From Polaromonas sp. P2-4 (lineage in GTDB: Bacteria > Pseudomonadota > Gammaproteobacteria > Burkholderiales > Burkholderiaceae_C), in NCBI GenBank assembly GCA_024703855.1, contig CP087965.1, positions 2,410,001 through 2,474,000 on the forward strand: a stretch of DNA of 64,000 bases, read 5' to 3'. Shown piece after piece: positions 29,428 to 41,123 of the stretch. Position 1 is the first letter of the stretch, and each line of letters starts with the position of its first letter. The notes beneath the pieces are model-generated. The model was not told the origin of the DNA. It made no database searches and saw nothing but the letters and a program-made list of their open reading frames with translations. The position numbers and the translations under genes were made by a program.

Positions 29428-30321
29428 TTATAGCAAAGCCTTGAGCAGCTTGGCCATTTCCGATGGATTGCGCGTGATCGTGAAACCGCACTCTTCCATG
29501 ATCGCCAGTTTGGCATCCGCCGTGTCGGCACCGCCAGAGATCAGCGCACCGGCATGGCCCATGCGTTTGCCGGCTGGGGCGGTGACACCGGCGATGAAGC
29601 CGACGATGGGCTTTTTCATGTTGGCCTTGCACCACAGGGCCGCTTCGGCTTCGTCCGGGCCGCCAATTTCGCCAATCATGATGACGGCATCGGTGTCCGG
29701 ATCGTCATTGAAAGCGCGCATGACGTCGATGTGCTTCAGGCCATTGATCGGGTCGCCGCCAATGCCGACGGCGCTGGACTGGCCCAGGCCGATTTCGGTG
29801 AGCTGGGCGACGGCTTCATAGGTCAGCGTGCCGGAGCGGCTGACCACGCCAATGCGGCCCTTGCGGTGGATATGACCGGGCATGATGCCGATCTTGATCT
29901 CGTCGGGCGTGATCAGGCCGGGGCAGTTGGGGCCCAGCAGCAGGGTTTTCTTGCCGCCAGCGGCTTCCTTGGCCTTCATGCGGTTGCGCACTTCCAGCAT
30001 GTCCTTGACCGGAATGCCTTCGGTGATGCAAATCGCCAGATCGAGGTTGGCTTCAACGGCTTCCCAGATCGCTGCGGCTGCGCCTGCGGGCGGCACATAG
30101 ATGACCGACACCGTGGCGCCGGTGGCCTGGGCAGCCTCCGTCACATTGGCGTAAATCGGGATGCCTTCAAAGTCTTCACCGGCTTTCTTGGGGTTCACGC
30201 CCGCCACAAAGGCTTCTTTGCCATTGGCGTAGTCGCGGCACATGCGGGTGTGGAATTGACCGGTTTTGCCGGTAATGCCTTGCGTGATGACTTTGGTGTA
30301 TTTGTTGATGTAGATCGACAT
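29428..30321 (-). CDS. sucD: Succinate-CoA ligase, alpha subunit
   Basis: Intact, 297 residues. The CoA-binding Rossmann domain opens with MSIYINKYTKVITQGITGKT. The ligase segment has GGKKTLLLGPNCPGLITPDE, and the phosphohistidine is in RMGHAGALISGG. With SucC it makes succinate plus ATP (or GTP) from succinyl-CoA in the TCA cycle. It lies 27 bases after sucC, in the usual order. Confidence 0.97.
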   Translation of the reverse strand: MSIYINKYTKVITQGITGKTGQFHTRMCRDYANGKEAFVAGVNPKKAGEDFEGIPIYANVTEAAQATGATVSVIYVPPAGAAAAIWEAVEANLDLAICITEGIPVKDMLEVRNRMKAKEAAGGKKTLLLGPNCPGLITPDEIKIGIMPGHIHRKGRIGVVSRSGTLTYEAVAQLTEIGLGQSSAVGIGGDPINGLKHIDVMRAFNDDPDTDAVIMIGEIGGPDEAEAALWCKANMKKPIVGFIAGVTAPAGKRMGHAGALISGGADTADAKLAIMEECGFTITRNPSEMAKLLKALL

Positions 30322-30348
30322 GTTTGTTTCCTGATCAGTTGCGCGGGC

Positions 30349-31509
<1,161 letters not shown>

Positions 31510-31740
31510 GAAAAACCTTCAGAATTCAGTAAAAGAGGGGTGCAACAGGAATTTGGAGAGAGACTGTTGGAAATACGAAACAGGCCTCAAAACACCATGT
31601 TAGCGGTCACTGCAGGCAGCAGGATAGGACTGTATCATGTTGCGGCGCACAATTCTTTTGCGGTTCTTACGTAGCAAATTGCCCTCAATTGCGGGCCTGC
31701 CGCCATCCCTTGACACCGCTTGGCCCACCTGAAAGTTCTT

Positions 31741-32653
31741 ATGCCCAAAGTTTTTATTGATGGAGAAGCCGGCACCACGGGCCTGCAAATTCATGAACGG
31801 CTGCAAGCCATGCCGCAGATTGAGCTGGTCAGCATTGCGCCCGAGCTGCGCAAGGATGCGGCCGCCAAACGTGCGCTGATGGCGCAGGTGGACATGGTGA
31901 TTTTGTGCCTGCACGACGACGCGGCGCGCGAATCGGTGGCCATGATTGATTCTCTGCCCGGCAAAAAGCCCAAGATCATCGACGCCTCGACCGCGCACCG
32001 CACGGCAGCGGGCTGGGTGTTTGGCTTTCCCTGAGCTGGCCGCCGGCCAGCTCGAAGCCGTGGCGGCCGCCGAGCGCGTGGCCAACCCGGGCTGCTACGC
32101 CACCGGCGCGATTGCGCTGATTCGCCCACTCGTGCAGGCCGGTGTGATGCCCGTCGACTTCCCACTGAGCCTTCCCGCAGTGAGCGGCTACTCGGGCGGC
32201 GGACGCCAGATGATGGAGGCTTATGAAGCCGGCACGGCGCCCTTGTTTGAAATTTACGGCCTGGGTCTTGCTCACAAGCACCTGCCCGAGATCATGAAAT
32301 ACACCGGACTCACACGCCGCCCGGTGTTCATTCCGTCGGTCGGCAACTTCCAGCAGGGCATGCTGGTGCAACTGCCGCTGCACCTGGATCTGTTGCCCGG
32401 CCAACCGACGGCCGCGCAGCTGCACGAGGTGCTGGCCCGCCATTACGCCGGCAGCGAGTGGGTGACGGTGGAAAGCGCGCCCGAATCCGGCAAGCTGACG
32501 ACGCTGGCGCTGAATGACACCAACAAGATGGAGTTGCGCGTGTTTGGCAACGAGGAATACCGCCATGCGGTGCTGATTGCGCGGCTAGACAACCTAGGCA
32601 AAGGCGCATCGGGTGCGGCAGTGCAAAACCTGAAATTAATGCTCGGGCTTTGA
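31741..32653 (+). CDS. argC: N-acetyl-gamma-glutamyl-phosphate reductase, short (type 2) form
   Basis: About 304 residues from ATG 31741 ([20 protein letters not shown]). It matches the shorter AgrC class that lacks the extended N-terminus. The catalytic cysteine is in [12 protein letters not shown], the substrate loop in [14 protein letters not shown], and the histidine region in [11 protein letters not shown]. It makes N-acetylglutamate semialdehyde for arginine synthesis. The frame breaks near 32030 ([12 protein letters not shown] spans the join, in a run of Ts and Cs). No operon partner is adjacent. Confidence 0.85.
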
Positions 32654-32708
32654 GCTTGCTACTGATTTAATAGCTGCCAGCGCCTGTCCTTATTTGGCTG
32701 TAGCCTGA
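32653..32708. repeat. R-family dispersed repeat, degenerate copy
   Basis: Contains tactgatttaatagctgccagcgcc and a later ggctgtagcc. Family consensus: GCTATTNTTTTNATAGCTGCTTGCGC, a spacer, then TGGGCTAGAGCC. It lies directly after argC. Confidence 0.5.
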
Positions 32709-32740
32709 TTCTGCTTGAATTTTCGGGTTGTCGGCCGTGA

Positions 32741-33226
32741 TCAGTCATCCTCGGCCTGCAACACCACGCGGCGAATCACGTCGCCGCCAAAACCGCGTGC
32801 TGCCAGAAAACGCATTTGCTTGGCGCGCCCGGCCGCATCGGGCGACTGGCCTTCAAACTTCTTGCACCAGACCTCGCGGGCACGTTCCAGTTCGCTGGCT
32901 TTGAGGCCGTCCATCGCTTCGGCCAGCACCTCGGCACCCAGCCCCTTGCCCTGCAACTCGTGACGTATGCGGGCTGCGCCAAAGCGTGCTGCGCGCCGGT
33001 TGATCACCGATTCGACCACCCGCGCTTCGCTGATGAAGTCTTTGGCCTGCAGCTCGTCGAGCACCTGCGCCAGCTGGCCCGGCGTTTCCTCATACGCGGC
33101 CAGCTTGCGCTCCAGTTCGGCGCGCGAATGCTCGCGGGCCGCCAGCAAGCGCAGGGCGCGGCCTTTGAGTGAAAGGCCAAAGCCGGTACGGCCAGCGGGT
33201 TTGGGCGTGCTCATCGACATGTGCAA
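32741..33226 (-). CDS. recX: RecX regulatory protein
   Basis: Intact, about 161 residues; the start could also be the internal ATG at 33214 (MSTPKPAGR). RecX signature segments are SLKGRALRLLAAREHSRAEL, LQAKDFISEARVVESVINRR, RFGAARIRHELQGKGLG and MRFLAARGFGGDVI, built as three-helix repeats. It caps RecA filaments and modulates the SOS response. It lies just downstream of recA on the same strand, the standard arrangement. Confidence 0.92.
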   Translation of the reverse strand: MHMSMSTPKPAGRTGFGLSLKGRALRLLAAREHSRAELERKLAAYEETPGQLAQVLDELQAKDFISEARVVESVINRRAARFGAARIRHELQGKGLGAEVLAEAMDGLKASELERAREVWCKKFEGQSPDAAGRAKQMRFLAARGFGGDVIRRVVLQAEDD

Positions 33227-33248
33227 GGGCTCTCAACGGGCAGGTGGC

Positions 33249-33305
33249 GAGGCGCAATCGCTATTATTTCAATAGCTGCTTGCGCCCGCCCTTCCTGGGC
33301 TAGAG
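33249..33305. repeat. R-family dispersed repeat between recA and recX
   Basis: Reads aatcgctattatttcaatag, then ctgcttgcgcccgcc and ctgggctagagct, nearly the full family consensus. The ctatt...aatag core is itself a small hairpin. Confidence 0.7.
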
Positions 33306-33328
33306 CTCGATTTGGCATATAAAACGGA

Positions 33329-34449
<1,121 letters not shown>

Positions 34450-34519
34450 GAAAATTTCCTTGAAAATCAATGATGTAAAAAACTTTTGCCGTATTTTCAG
34501 TTGCTTTTTTTACGAGCCG

Positions 34520-34537
34520 ACTGGATGCATGACCAGT
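34520..34537. promoter_or_regulatory. Candidate LexA (SOS) box upstream of recA
   Basis: The palindrome actggATGCATgaccagt has matching outer arms (ACTGG/CCAGT) and the 8-base spacing of CTG-N10-CAG LexA sites. It lies 71 bases before the recA start. It deviates from the canonical CTGT-N8-ACAG at one base in each arm. Confidence 0.4.
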
Positions 34538-34613
34538 ACTTTATGGGCGGCATTGAAATAAGTAAACCATATTTTTAGTCAGTTTGCCTGATTAATTCGG
34601 ATAGCATGGCGGG

Positions 34614-35105
34614 ATGCAAGATACCGATGCCCACCCGACACCGCAGGACACCCCCTGGCGCCTCACGCACCTGGGCCGGCTGCTCGGCCAGGCCTTGCGC
34701 CGCTTTGACGAACGCGTGCTCGCGCTGATGGCCAGCAACGCCTTGGTGCCGCTGGCGCTGTCCAACCTGGCGGCGCGCGACCAGGTCGGTGCCGCGCACA
34801 TCCACATCACGCGGCATCTGGCCGTGGGCGGCTCGCGCCTGACCGACCTGGCGGCCAGCGCCGGCATGAGCAAGCAGGCCATGGGCGACCTGGTCAACCA
34901 GTGCGAGGCCTGGGGCCTGGTGACGCGCGAGGCCGACCCGTATGACAAGCGGGCCAGGCGGGTGCTGTTCACCGAATCCGGCCTGCTCTGGCTCGACGCC
35001 TTCAGGCAGGCCGTGGCCCAGGCCGAGGGCGAGTTCAGGCAGGCGGTGGGGCCCGATGTGGCGACCGTGGTGGCGCTGGGGCTGGAGGCCTATGGCAGCG
35101 CTTGA
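34614..35105 (+). CDS. MarR-family transcriptional regulator
   Basis: Intact, 163 residues. The winged helix is recognisable in HITRHLAVGGSRLTDLAASA, GMSKQAMGDLVNQCEAWGLV and the wing READPYDKRARRVLFTESG. It is probably a dimeric repressor responding to a small aromatic or phenolic ligand. It reads away from recA, and no target operon is obvious next to it. Its stop overlaps the end of a palindromic element. Confidence 0.85.
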   Translation: MQDTDAHPTPQDTPWRLTHLGRLLGQALRRFDERVLALMASNALVPLALSNLAARDQVGAAHIHITRHLAVGGSRLTDLAASAGMSKQAMGDLVNQCEAWGLVTREADPYDKRARRVLFTESGLLWLDAFRQAVAQAEGEFRQAVGPDVATVVALGLEAYGSA

Positions 35106-35206
35106 TTCCATTTCTACTTCAACGCGATATGTCGTTGCCCCGCCTTGGCCGTTAAAGCACTGTCTGCGGCGGTGCGCCTAATCTCGCATCGAATTAGAAA
35201 TGGAAT
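35105..35206. repeat. M-family palindromic element, copy 1
   Basis: 102 bases bounded by perfect 12-base inverted repeats (attccatttcta / tagaaatggaat). Its inner core, on the minus strand, reads aggcgcaccgccgcagacag, then tgctttaacggcc and ggggcaacg, matching copy 4 (62180-62284). It starts at the marR stop codon. Confidence 0.75.
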
Positions 35207-35318
35207 GAGCAGGACGGGTGATCTGTCAGCAAACCCGCGGTGGCAAAAGCCTAAAATTTGAGCGATAAGTAAAACACGTTCCGTCCGTACTGCCGCGGAT
35301 TGACATCAGGAGACAGCC

Positions 35319-35990
35319 ATGCGAATTTTGATTGCCGAAGACGACCAGGTTTTGGCCGATGGCCTGCTGCGCACCCTGCGCGCCTCGGGTGCGGCCGCCG
35401 ACCATGTGGCCAGCGGCAGCGAAGCCGATGCCGCGCTGATGACCAACACCGAGTTTGACCTGCTGATCCTGGACCTCGGCCTGCCGCGCATGCATGGCCT
35501 GGAAGTGCTCAAACGCCTGCGCGCGCGGCTCGGCCATGCCGGTGCTGATTCTGACGGCCGCCGACAGCGTGGAAGAACGCGTCAAGGGCCTGGACTACGG
35601 CGCCGACGACTACATGGCCAAGCCGTTTTCGCTGCAGGAGCTGGAAGCGCGTGTCGCGCGCTGACCCGGCGCGGCATGGGCGGCGCCAGCAGCACCATCA
35701 AACACGGCCCGCTGGTCTACGACCAGGCCGGGCGTGTGGCGACCATAGACGGCCAGATGATCGAGCTGTCGGCGCGCGAGCTGGGCTTGCTGGAAGTGCT
35801 GCTGCAGCGCGCCGGCCGCCTGGTCAGCAAGGACCAGCTGGTGGAGCGCCTGTGTGAATGGGGCGAAGAAGTCAGCAACAACGCGATCGAGGTCTACATC
35901 CACCGACTGCGCAAGAAGATTGAAAAAGGGCCGATTCGCATCGCGACGGTGCGCGGCCTCGGTTACTGTCTCGAAAAAATCCCAGGCTAA
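35319..35990 (+). CDS. OmpR/PhoB-family response regulator
   Basis: About 223 residues. The receiver domain has [20 protein letters not shown] with the phospho-acceptor in [20 protein letters not shown]. After a slip near 35530 the frame gives [20 protein letters not shown] and [10 protein letters not shown] (conserved Lys). A second slip near 35660 restores the winged-helix domain: [20 protein letters not shown] and [20 protein letters not shown]. It is the partner of the histidine kinase that follows and belongs to the QseB/TctD group. Confidence 0.82.
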   Translation: MRILIAEDDQVLADGLLRTLRASGAAADHVASGSEADAALMTNTEFDLLILDLGLPRMHGLEVLKRLRARLGHAGADSDGRRQRGRTRQGPGLRRRRLHGQAVFAAGAGSACRALTRRGMGGASSTIKHGPLVYDQAGRVATIDGQMIELSARELGLLEVLLQRAGRLVSKDQLVERLCEWGEEVSNNAIEVYIHRLRKKIEKGPIRIATVRGLGYCLEKIPG

Positions 35991-35995
35991 ATGTT

Positions 35996-36090
35996 GCCCC
36001 CACGTTCGCTCACTGCGTGTAGCTCTCTGCCCCCCGAGGGGGCCGCTGCGCCTGCGGCCCGGCAAAGCCGGTTCCGCGGCCCCTGCTGGC
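35996..36090. repeat. E-family palindromic repeat, copy 1
   Basis: Reads gcccccacgttcgctcactg, then ctgccccccgagggggccgc and ggcccggcaaagccggttcc. The centre CCCCC-GA-GGGGG and the cggc/gccg arms can form nested hairpins. It lies between the response regulator and the kinase gene. Confidence 0.75.
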
Positions 36091-36137
36091 GTGAAGAGAG
36101 CGCTCGGCGGGCGAACGTCTCCCACGCTTTTTGATCT

Positions 36138-37583
36138 GTGGCCCTCAGACTTTTTCAACGCGAACGGCGCAGCCTGTTTGGCGAAATCCTGGACTGGATG
36201 CTCACGCCGCTGCTGCTGCTGTGGCCGATCAGCCTGGCGCTGACCTGGCTGGTGGCGCAAAACATTGCCGGCAAGCCGTTTGACCGTGCGCTGGAATACA
36301 ACGTGCAGGCGCTGGCCAAGCTGGTGGTGGTCAAAAACAACCAGGTGCAGTTCAACCTGACCGGGCCCCCGCGAAATCTTGCGTGCCGATGACACCGACC
36401 TGGTTTACTACCAGGTGCTGGGCACACACGGCGAGTACCTCAGCGGCGAACACGATTTACCCCTGCCGCCGGACGACGACAAGGCCATTGACGGCGAGGT
36501 GCGCTTGCGTGAGGGCTTCATTCAGGGCGAAGAGGTGCGCGTGGCCTACACCTGGATCAAGGTGGATGTGCAGGGCACCAGCAACACCGTGTTGGTACAG
36601 GTCGCCGAAACGCTGGAAAAGCGCAAAACGCTGGCGACTGAAATCGTCAAGGGCACCATGGTGCCGCAGTTCGTGACCTTGCCGCTGGCCGTGCTGCTGG
36701 TCTGGCTGGCGCTGGTGCGCGGCATCAAGCCGCTGGCACAGCTTGAAAAACGCATACGCGCGAAAGTCCGACGACATGAGCCCGCTCGATGAAACCGCCG
36801 TGCCCGAAGAAGTCGCACCACTGGTGTCGTCCATCAACGATTTGCTGAGCCGGCTCAAGGTCTCGCTGACCACGCAAAAACGCTTTCTGGCCGATGCGGC
36901 GCACCAGCTCAAAACGCCGCTGGCAGGCCTGCGCATGCAGGCCGATTTGGCGCAGCGCGAAACCGACACCGACGAGCTCAAAAAGTCGCTCAAGCACATT
37001 GGCCGCGCCAGCATACGCGCGACCCACACCGTGAACCAGCTGCTGGCGCTGGCGCGCGCCGAAACCACCGGCCGCAGCCTGGCCAAGCAGCGCGTGGACC
37101 TGGTGCACATCGTCTCGGAAGTCATGGCCGACTCGGTGCTGCGCGCTGGAAAAGAAAATTGACCTGGGCTACGAAGGCCCGCCTGCAGGCGAGCAGCCCA
37201 GCCAGCTCGAAGGCAACCCGACGCTGCTCAAGGAACTGGTGCGCAACCTGCTGGACAACGCCATCAACTACACGCCGGAAAAAGGGCAGGTCACGCTGCG
37301 GCTGCTGACCGACCGCTTCAGCGGCGTGCTGGTGCTGCTGGTGGAAGACTCGGGGCCGGGCATTCTGGAGTCAGAACGCGAGCTGGTGTTTCAGCCCTTT
37401 TACCGCGCGCTGGGCACCAATGTGGATGGCTCCGGCCTGGGGCTGGCGATTGTGCTGGAGATTGCAAAACAGCATAACGCCACCATCACGATTGAAGACG
37501 CGAACCTGGCGGGGCACCCGCAGTCGCCGGGCGCACGGGTGACGGTGCGCTTCGCCGGCAGGGACATGCCCGACATGCCATGA
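36138..37583 (+). CDS. Sensor histidine kinase, QseC/TctE type (frame-broken)
   Basis: About 481 residues from a GTG at 36138. The first membrane helix is MLTPLLLLWPISLALTWLVA. A periplasmic sensor of the 2CSK_N type contains YQVLGTHGEYLSGEHDLPLP. The second helix is FVTLPLAVLLVWLALVRGI. The HAMP region and dimerisation box follow, with phospho-His in FLADAAHQLKTPLAGLRMQA, then NLLDNAINYTPEKGQVTLRL (N box), EDSGPGIL and GSGLGLAIV. Frame breaks are near 36370, 36770 and 37150. It pairs with the regulator at 35319-35990. No ligand is indicated by context, although the adjacent phosphonate locus or TctE-like carboxylate sensing are possibilities. Confidence 0.8.
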
Positions 37584-37617
37584 CAGCGCCGGTTAGTCAT
37601 TCAGGCAAAATTTAAAC

Positions 37618-37679
37618 AAAATAGGGCTCTAGCCCATACAGATAGTGCGCAAACAGCTATTAAAACAATAGCAACTACC
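37618..37679. repeat. R-family dispersed repeat
   Basis: Minus-strand copy: ttgctattgttttaatagct, then gtttgcgc and tatgggctagagccctattt. It lies between the convergent ends of the kinase gene and the FAD dehydrogenase gene and overlaps the latter's stop. Confidence 0.7.
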
Positions 37680-40157
37680 GTTTAACCGGCGGCCACTGGT
37701 CGTGCAGCGTCGCCGCCACGCGTTCGCCCCAGAGCTCGATGTGTGCGGGCGTGCCGGCATGCGGCTGGTTGGCAGCGGCGCTGCGTACATAACCTGAGGG
37801 CCACACAGGCGCCCGCCAGCGGGCTCCAGCCCACCGAGGAAATTTCACCGATCAATTCACCCTTGAGCACAATCGACTCGCCGCCCCAGGCAAAGGCCTC
37901 GGGTTGGTCGAACACCAAGGTCACGAGCTTCTTGCGCAGCGGCTGACCCTTGCTCGCCAGCAGTGCGGCCTTGCCGATGAAGTCGGCCGGCTTGTCGAGC
38001 TTGACGCTGAAGGCCAGGCCGGCTTCCCACGGTGTCTCGTCGGGTCCGAGTTCAGCGCCCCAGGCACGCCGGCCCTGCTCGATGCGCAGCGCATCGAGCG
38101 CGTAGTAACCGGCGTCTTTCAGGTCCAGATCACGACCGGCTTCCATCAGCGCCAGGTAGACATGGCGCGCCATTTCAATCGGCACATACAGCTCGAAGCC
38201 GGGACCGCCCACATAACTCATGCGCGCCGCACACGCGCAAAACCGACATCGATCTCTTTCGTCCAGGAGAACTTCAACGCCTCGGGCGACAGGTCGTCGG
38301 GGCTGACCCGACCCAAGAGCTCGCGCGCCTTCGGTCCCATGACCGACAGCACCGAGTACAGCGCCGAAACATCCGTCAGCACCGCGTACTCGGCCCCGTC
38401 GATATGCCGCGTGATCCAGTCGAAGTCGCGCACCGTTTGAGCAGAACCGGTGATGATGAGGAAGCGGTATGCCGGCGCCGGGCCGCCCCAAGCCGGCGAC
38501 GCCCCCTCGGGGGGCAGGGCGAAGCCCGTGGGGGCCATGTCTTCTTGGCGCATCACGGTCAGGTCGCTCTCAAAGCCGCCGCGCTCGTTGAGCATGGCGG
38601 TGTAGACCATCTTGTTCACCGGCATGTCCATCTCGTTGGCGCACAGGCGCTGCAGCACGGCCAGTGCATCGCGGCCCTGCAGCAGGTATTTGGAAAACGA
38701 GGTCTGGTCATACAGCGCCACGGCTTCACGCGTGGCCCGCTGCTCGGCCACCATCCAGGGCAGCCAGCCGGGTTGGTCCAGCGTGTGCTCGGGGCGCGCT
38801 TGCCCGTTCGTCTTGAAATAACTGGCGCGCTCCCAGCCGTTCTTGCTGCCGAACTCGGCACCCTTGGCTGAAAGGAGGTCGTAGAGCGGCGAGGTGCGCA
38901 GCGGCCTGGCCGTTTCCAGCTCCTGGCGCGGCCAGCGCATCGCGTAGTGCAGGCCCAGCGTCTCGCCGGTGCGTTCGGCCAGCGCCTTGCGGTTGCCGGT
39001 GAAGCTGCCAAAGCGGCGGATGTCCACATCCCACAAATCGGTGCTGGGCTCGCCGCCCACAATCCACTCGGCCATCAGGCGGCCGGCGCCGCCGCTGTTG
39101 GCAATGCCGGCCGAGTTGAATCCGGCGCAGACAAAGTAGTTGCGCAGCTCGGGCGCTTCTGCCGAGGATGAAGTTGCCGTCGGGTGTGAAGCTCTCGGGC
39201 CCGTTCAGCAGCATCTTGACCTCGGCCGTTTCCAGGCAGGGCGTGCGGTGCATGGCGTTGGTCATCAGGGGCTCGAACTGGTCCCAGTCTTCGTCGAGCA
39301 ATTCAAACTGGAAGGTGGCGGGAATCGGGTCCATCTTCCAGGGCTTGGCCTTGGGCTCGAAGCCGCCCATAACCAGCCCGCCGACTTCTTCCTTGTAGTA
39401 GATGTAGCCGTCCGGGTCGCGCATCACCGGCAGCATGGGGTGCACGCCGGCTATCTTGCCGGTGACGATGTAGAAATGCTCGGCGGAGTACAGCGGCACG
39501 TTGACTCCGGCGAGCTTGCCGAGCTGGCGCGCCCACTGGCCGGCGCAGTTCACGATGACCTCGCAGCGCACGTCGCCCTGGACCGTCTGCACGCCGACCG
39601 CGCGGCCGTTCTCGATGATCACGCCCGTGACCTCGACGCCCTCGACCATCTTCACGCCGCGCATGCTGCGCGCCCTTGGCCAGCGACATGCAGAGGTCGG
39701 CCGGATTCGCCTTGCCGTCGCCCGGCAACCAGATCGCGCCTGCCAAGTCGTCGGTGCGCATGATGGGGTATTTGTCGCCCGCTTCCTGCGGCGAAATCTC
39801 ATGGCATTCCACGCCGAAGCTGTTGGCCATGGCCACCTGTTTGCGGAGCACCTTCATGCGCTCGGGCGTGCGCGCCACGTTGACGCTGCCGCATTGTTTC
39901 CAGCCCGTCGCCAGGCCCGTCTCAAGCTCCAGCGAGGCATAGAGCTCGATGCCGTACTTACTCATCTGCGTCATGTTGCGATTCGGACGCATCTGGCCCA
40001 CCAGCCCGGCCGCGTGCCAGGTGGTGCCGCTGGTGAGCTTGCCCTGTTCGAGCAGCAGCACATTGGTCTTGCCCATTTTGGCCAGGTGGTAGGCCGTGGA
40101 GCAACCGGCGATGCCGCCGCCCACAATCACGATCTCTGCATGGGTGGGGAGTGTCAT
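37675..40157 (-). CDS. FAD-dependent amine dehydrogenase with GcvT domain (dimethylglycine/sarcosine dehydrogenase family)
   Basis: About 827 residues after bridging breaks near 39670, 39165, 38220 and 37795. The FAD fold opens EIVIVGGGIAGCSTAYHLAK. LTSGTTWHAAGLVGQM carries the histidine that binds FAD covalently in this family. A middle domain follows, then the aminomethyltransferase (GcvT) folate domain with YDQTSFSKYLLQGRDALAVL, and a C-terminal GcvT_C segment with RKKLVTLVFDQPEAFAWGGE. Such enzymes remove N-methyl groups from glycine derivatives, passing formaldehyde to tetrahydrofolate. A repeat encodes a 23-residue in-frame insertion at 38473-38535. It closes the minus-strand phosphonate operon, suggesting use of N-methylated aminophosphonates or the sarcosine/dimethylglycine made from them. 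Confidence 0.8.
38473..38535. repeat. E-family palindromic repeat inserted in frame in the FAD dehydrogenase gene
   Basis: The minus strand reads gcccccacgggcttcgccct, then gccccccgagggggcg and ggcttggggcggcccggcgc, the full family pattern. It encodes APTGFALPPEGASPAWGGPA between VMRQEDM and YRFLIITGSAQ without shifting the frame. Confidence 0.8.
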
Positions 40158-40185
40158 GTCAATTCCTGTGAATTCGCCTTGCGGC

Positions 40186-41045
40186 TCAGCCCATTCGCAA
40201 GGCCATCACGCCGCCCACGATGACGGCGGTGCCGACGACGCGGCGCAGTGTGAACGCTTCCTTCAAGAACCAGCTGCCCAGCAAGGCCGCGAACAGCACC
40301 GAGGTTTCGCGCAGCGCGGCCACCGTGGCCACCGGCGCCTGCGTCATGGCCCACAGCGCTATGCCGTAGGAGCCCAGTGAAGCGGCTGCCGCACTGACCG
40401 CCACTGGCCAGCGGGCCCGCGCATAGGGCCAGACCACGGCGCCACCGCGGCGCGAAAACACCAGCAGCGCGAAGGGCCAGCCGTCCAGCACAAACAGCGC
40501 CACCACGTACTGGAAGGCGTTGCCGCCTGCGTTGAACGTCGCACGCACACCGAGCGCATCGACCACGGTGTAGACCGCAATCACCACGGCATTGGCCAGC
40601 GCAAAACCAACCGCTTTCGGCCTATCCATGGCATGGCGGCTCAGGCCCAGCGCCAACACGCCGCAGCACACGCCGAGCACGCCGGCCCAGGCCAGCGGCG
40701 ACAGCGTTTCACCGGAACGCGAGGCCGGCCGACAGCGCCACCAGCAGCGGCGCGGTGCCGCGCATCAGCGGGTAGGTCAGGCCCAGGTCGCCATGCTTGT
40801 AGGCGCCGGTCAGGGCGATGTAGTAGCCGATGTGAATGACGACCGAGGCGATGATGTAGGGCCAGGCCGCGGCAGGAGGCCAGCCGACCAGCAGCACCAG
40901 CGGCACCGCAATCAGTGAGCCAAGCAGGTGGATCAGCGCCGTATCAAGTGCCTTGTCGGCACTGGACTTGACCAGCGCGTTCCAGCCGGCATGCAGCAGC
41001 GCGCCGAACAGCACTGCGGCCACGACTGGCCAAGTCAAAACCACA
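40186..41045 (-). CDS. DMT/EamA-family membrane transporter
   Basis: About 286 residues from a GTG near 41045 (VVLTWPVVAAVLFGALLHAG). Ten hydrophobic segments in two EamA halves: LIHLLGSLIAVPLVLLVGWP and YPLMRGTAPLLVALSAGLAF, then AVGFALANAVVIAVYTVVDA and VATVAALRETSVLFAALLGS. The frame breaks near 40715. It is probably an exporter of small metabolites. It lies between the HD oxygenase gene and the FAD dehydrogenase gene, 28 bases from the latter. Confidence 0.75.
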
Positions 41046-41050
41046 GGTTC

Positions 41051-41122
41051 CCCCACGCTTGCGGCTTCGCCGTTGCGCTGCCCCCAGAGGGGGCGCTCGC
41101 GACTTGGGGCGGCCCGGCGGCG
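41051..41122. repeat. E-family palindromic repeat, intergenic copy
   Basis: Reads cccccacgcttgcggcttcg, then gcgctgcccccagagggggc and gacttggggcggcccggcgg. It fills the gap between the HD-domain gene (ends 41124) and the transporter start. Confidence 0.8.
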
Positions 41123-41123
41123 C

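Noticed and set aside
31510-31740. Small gene in the sucC-argC divergent gap
   Set aside because: The longer open frames here are antisense extensions of sucC or argC and show no start signal or family similarity.
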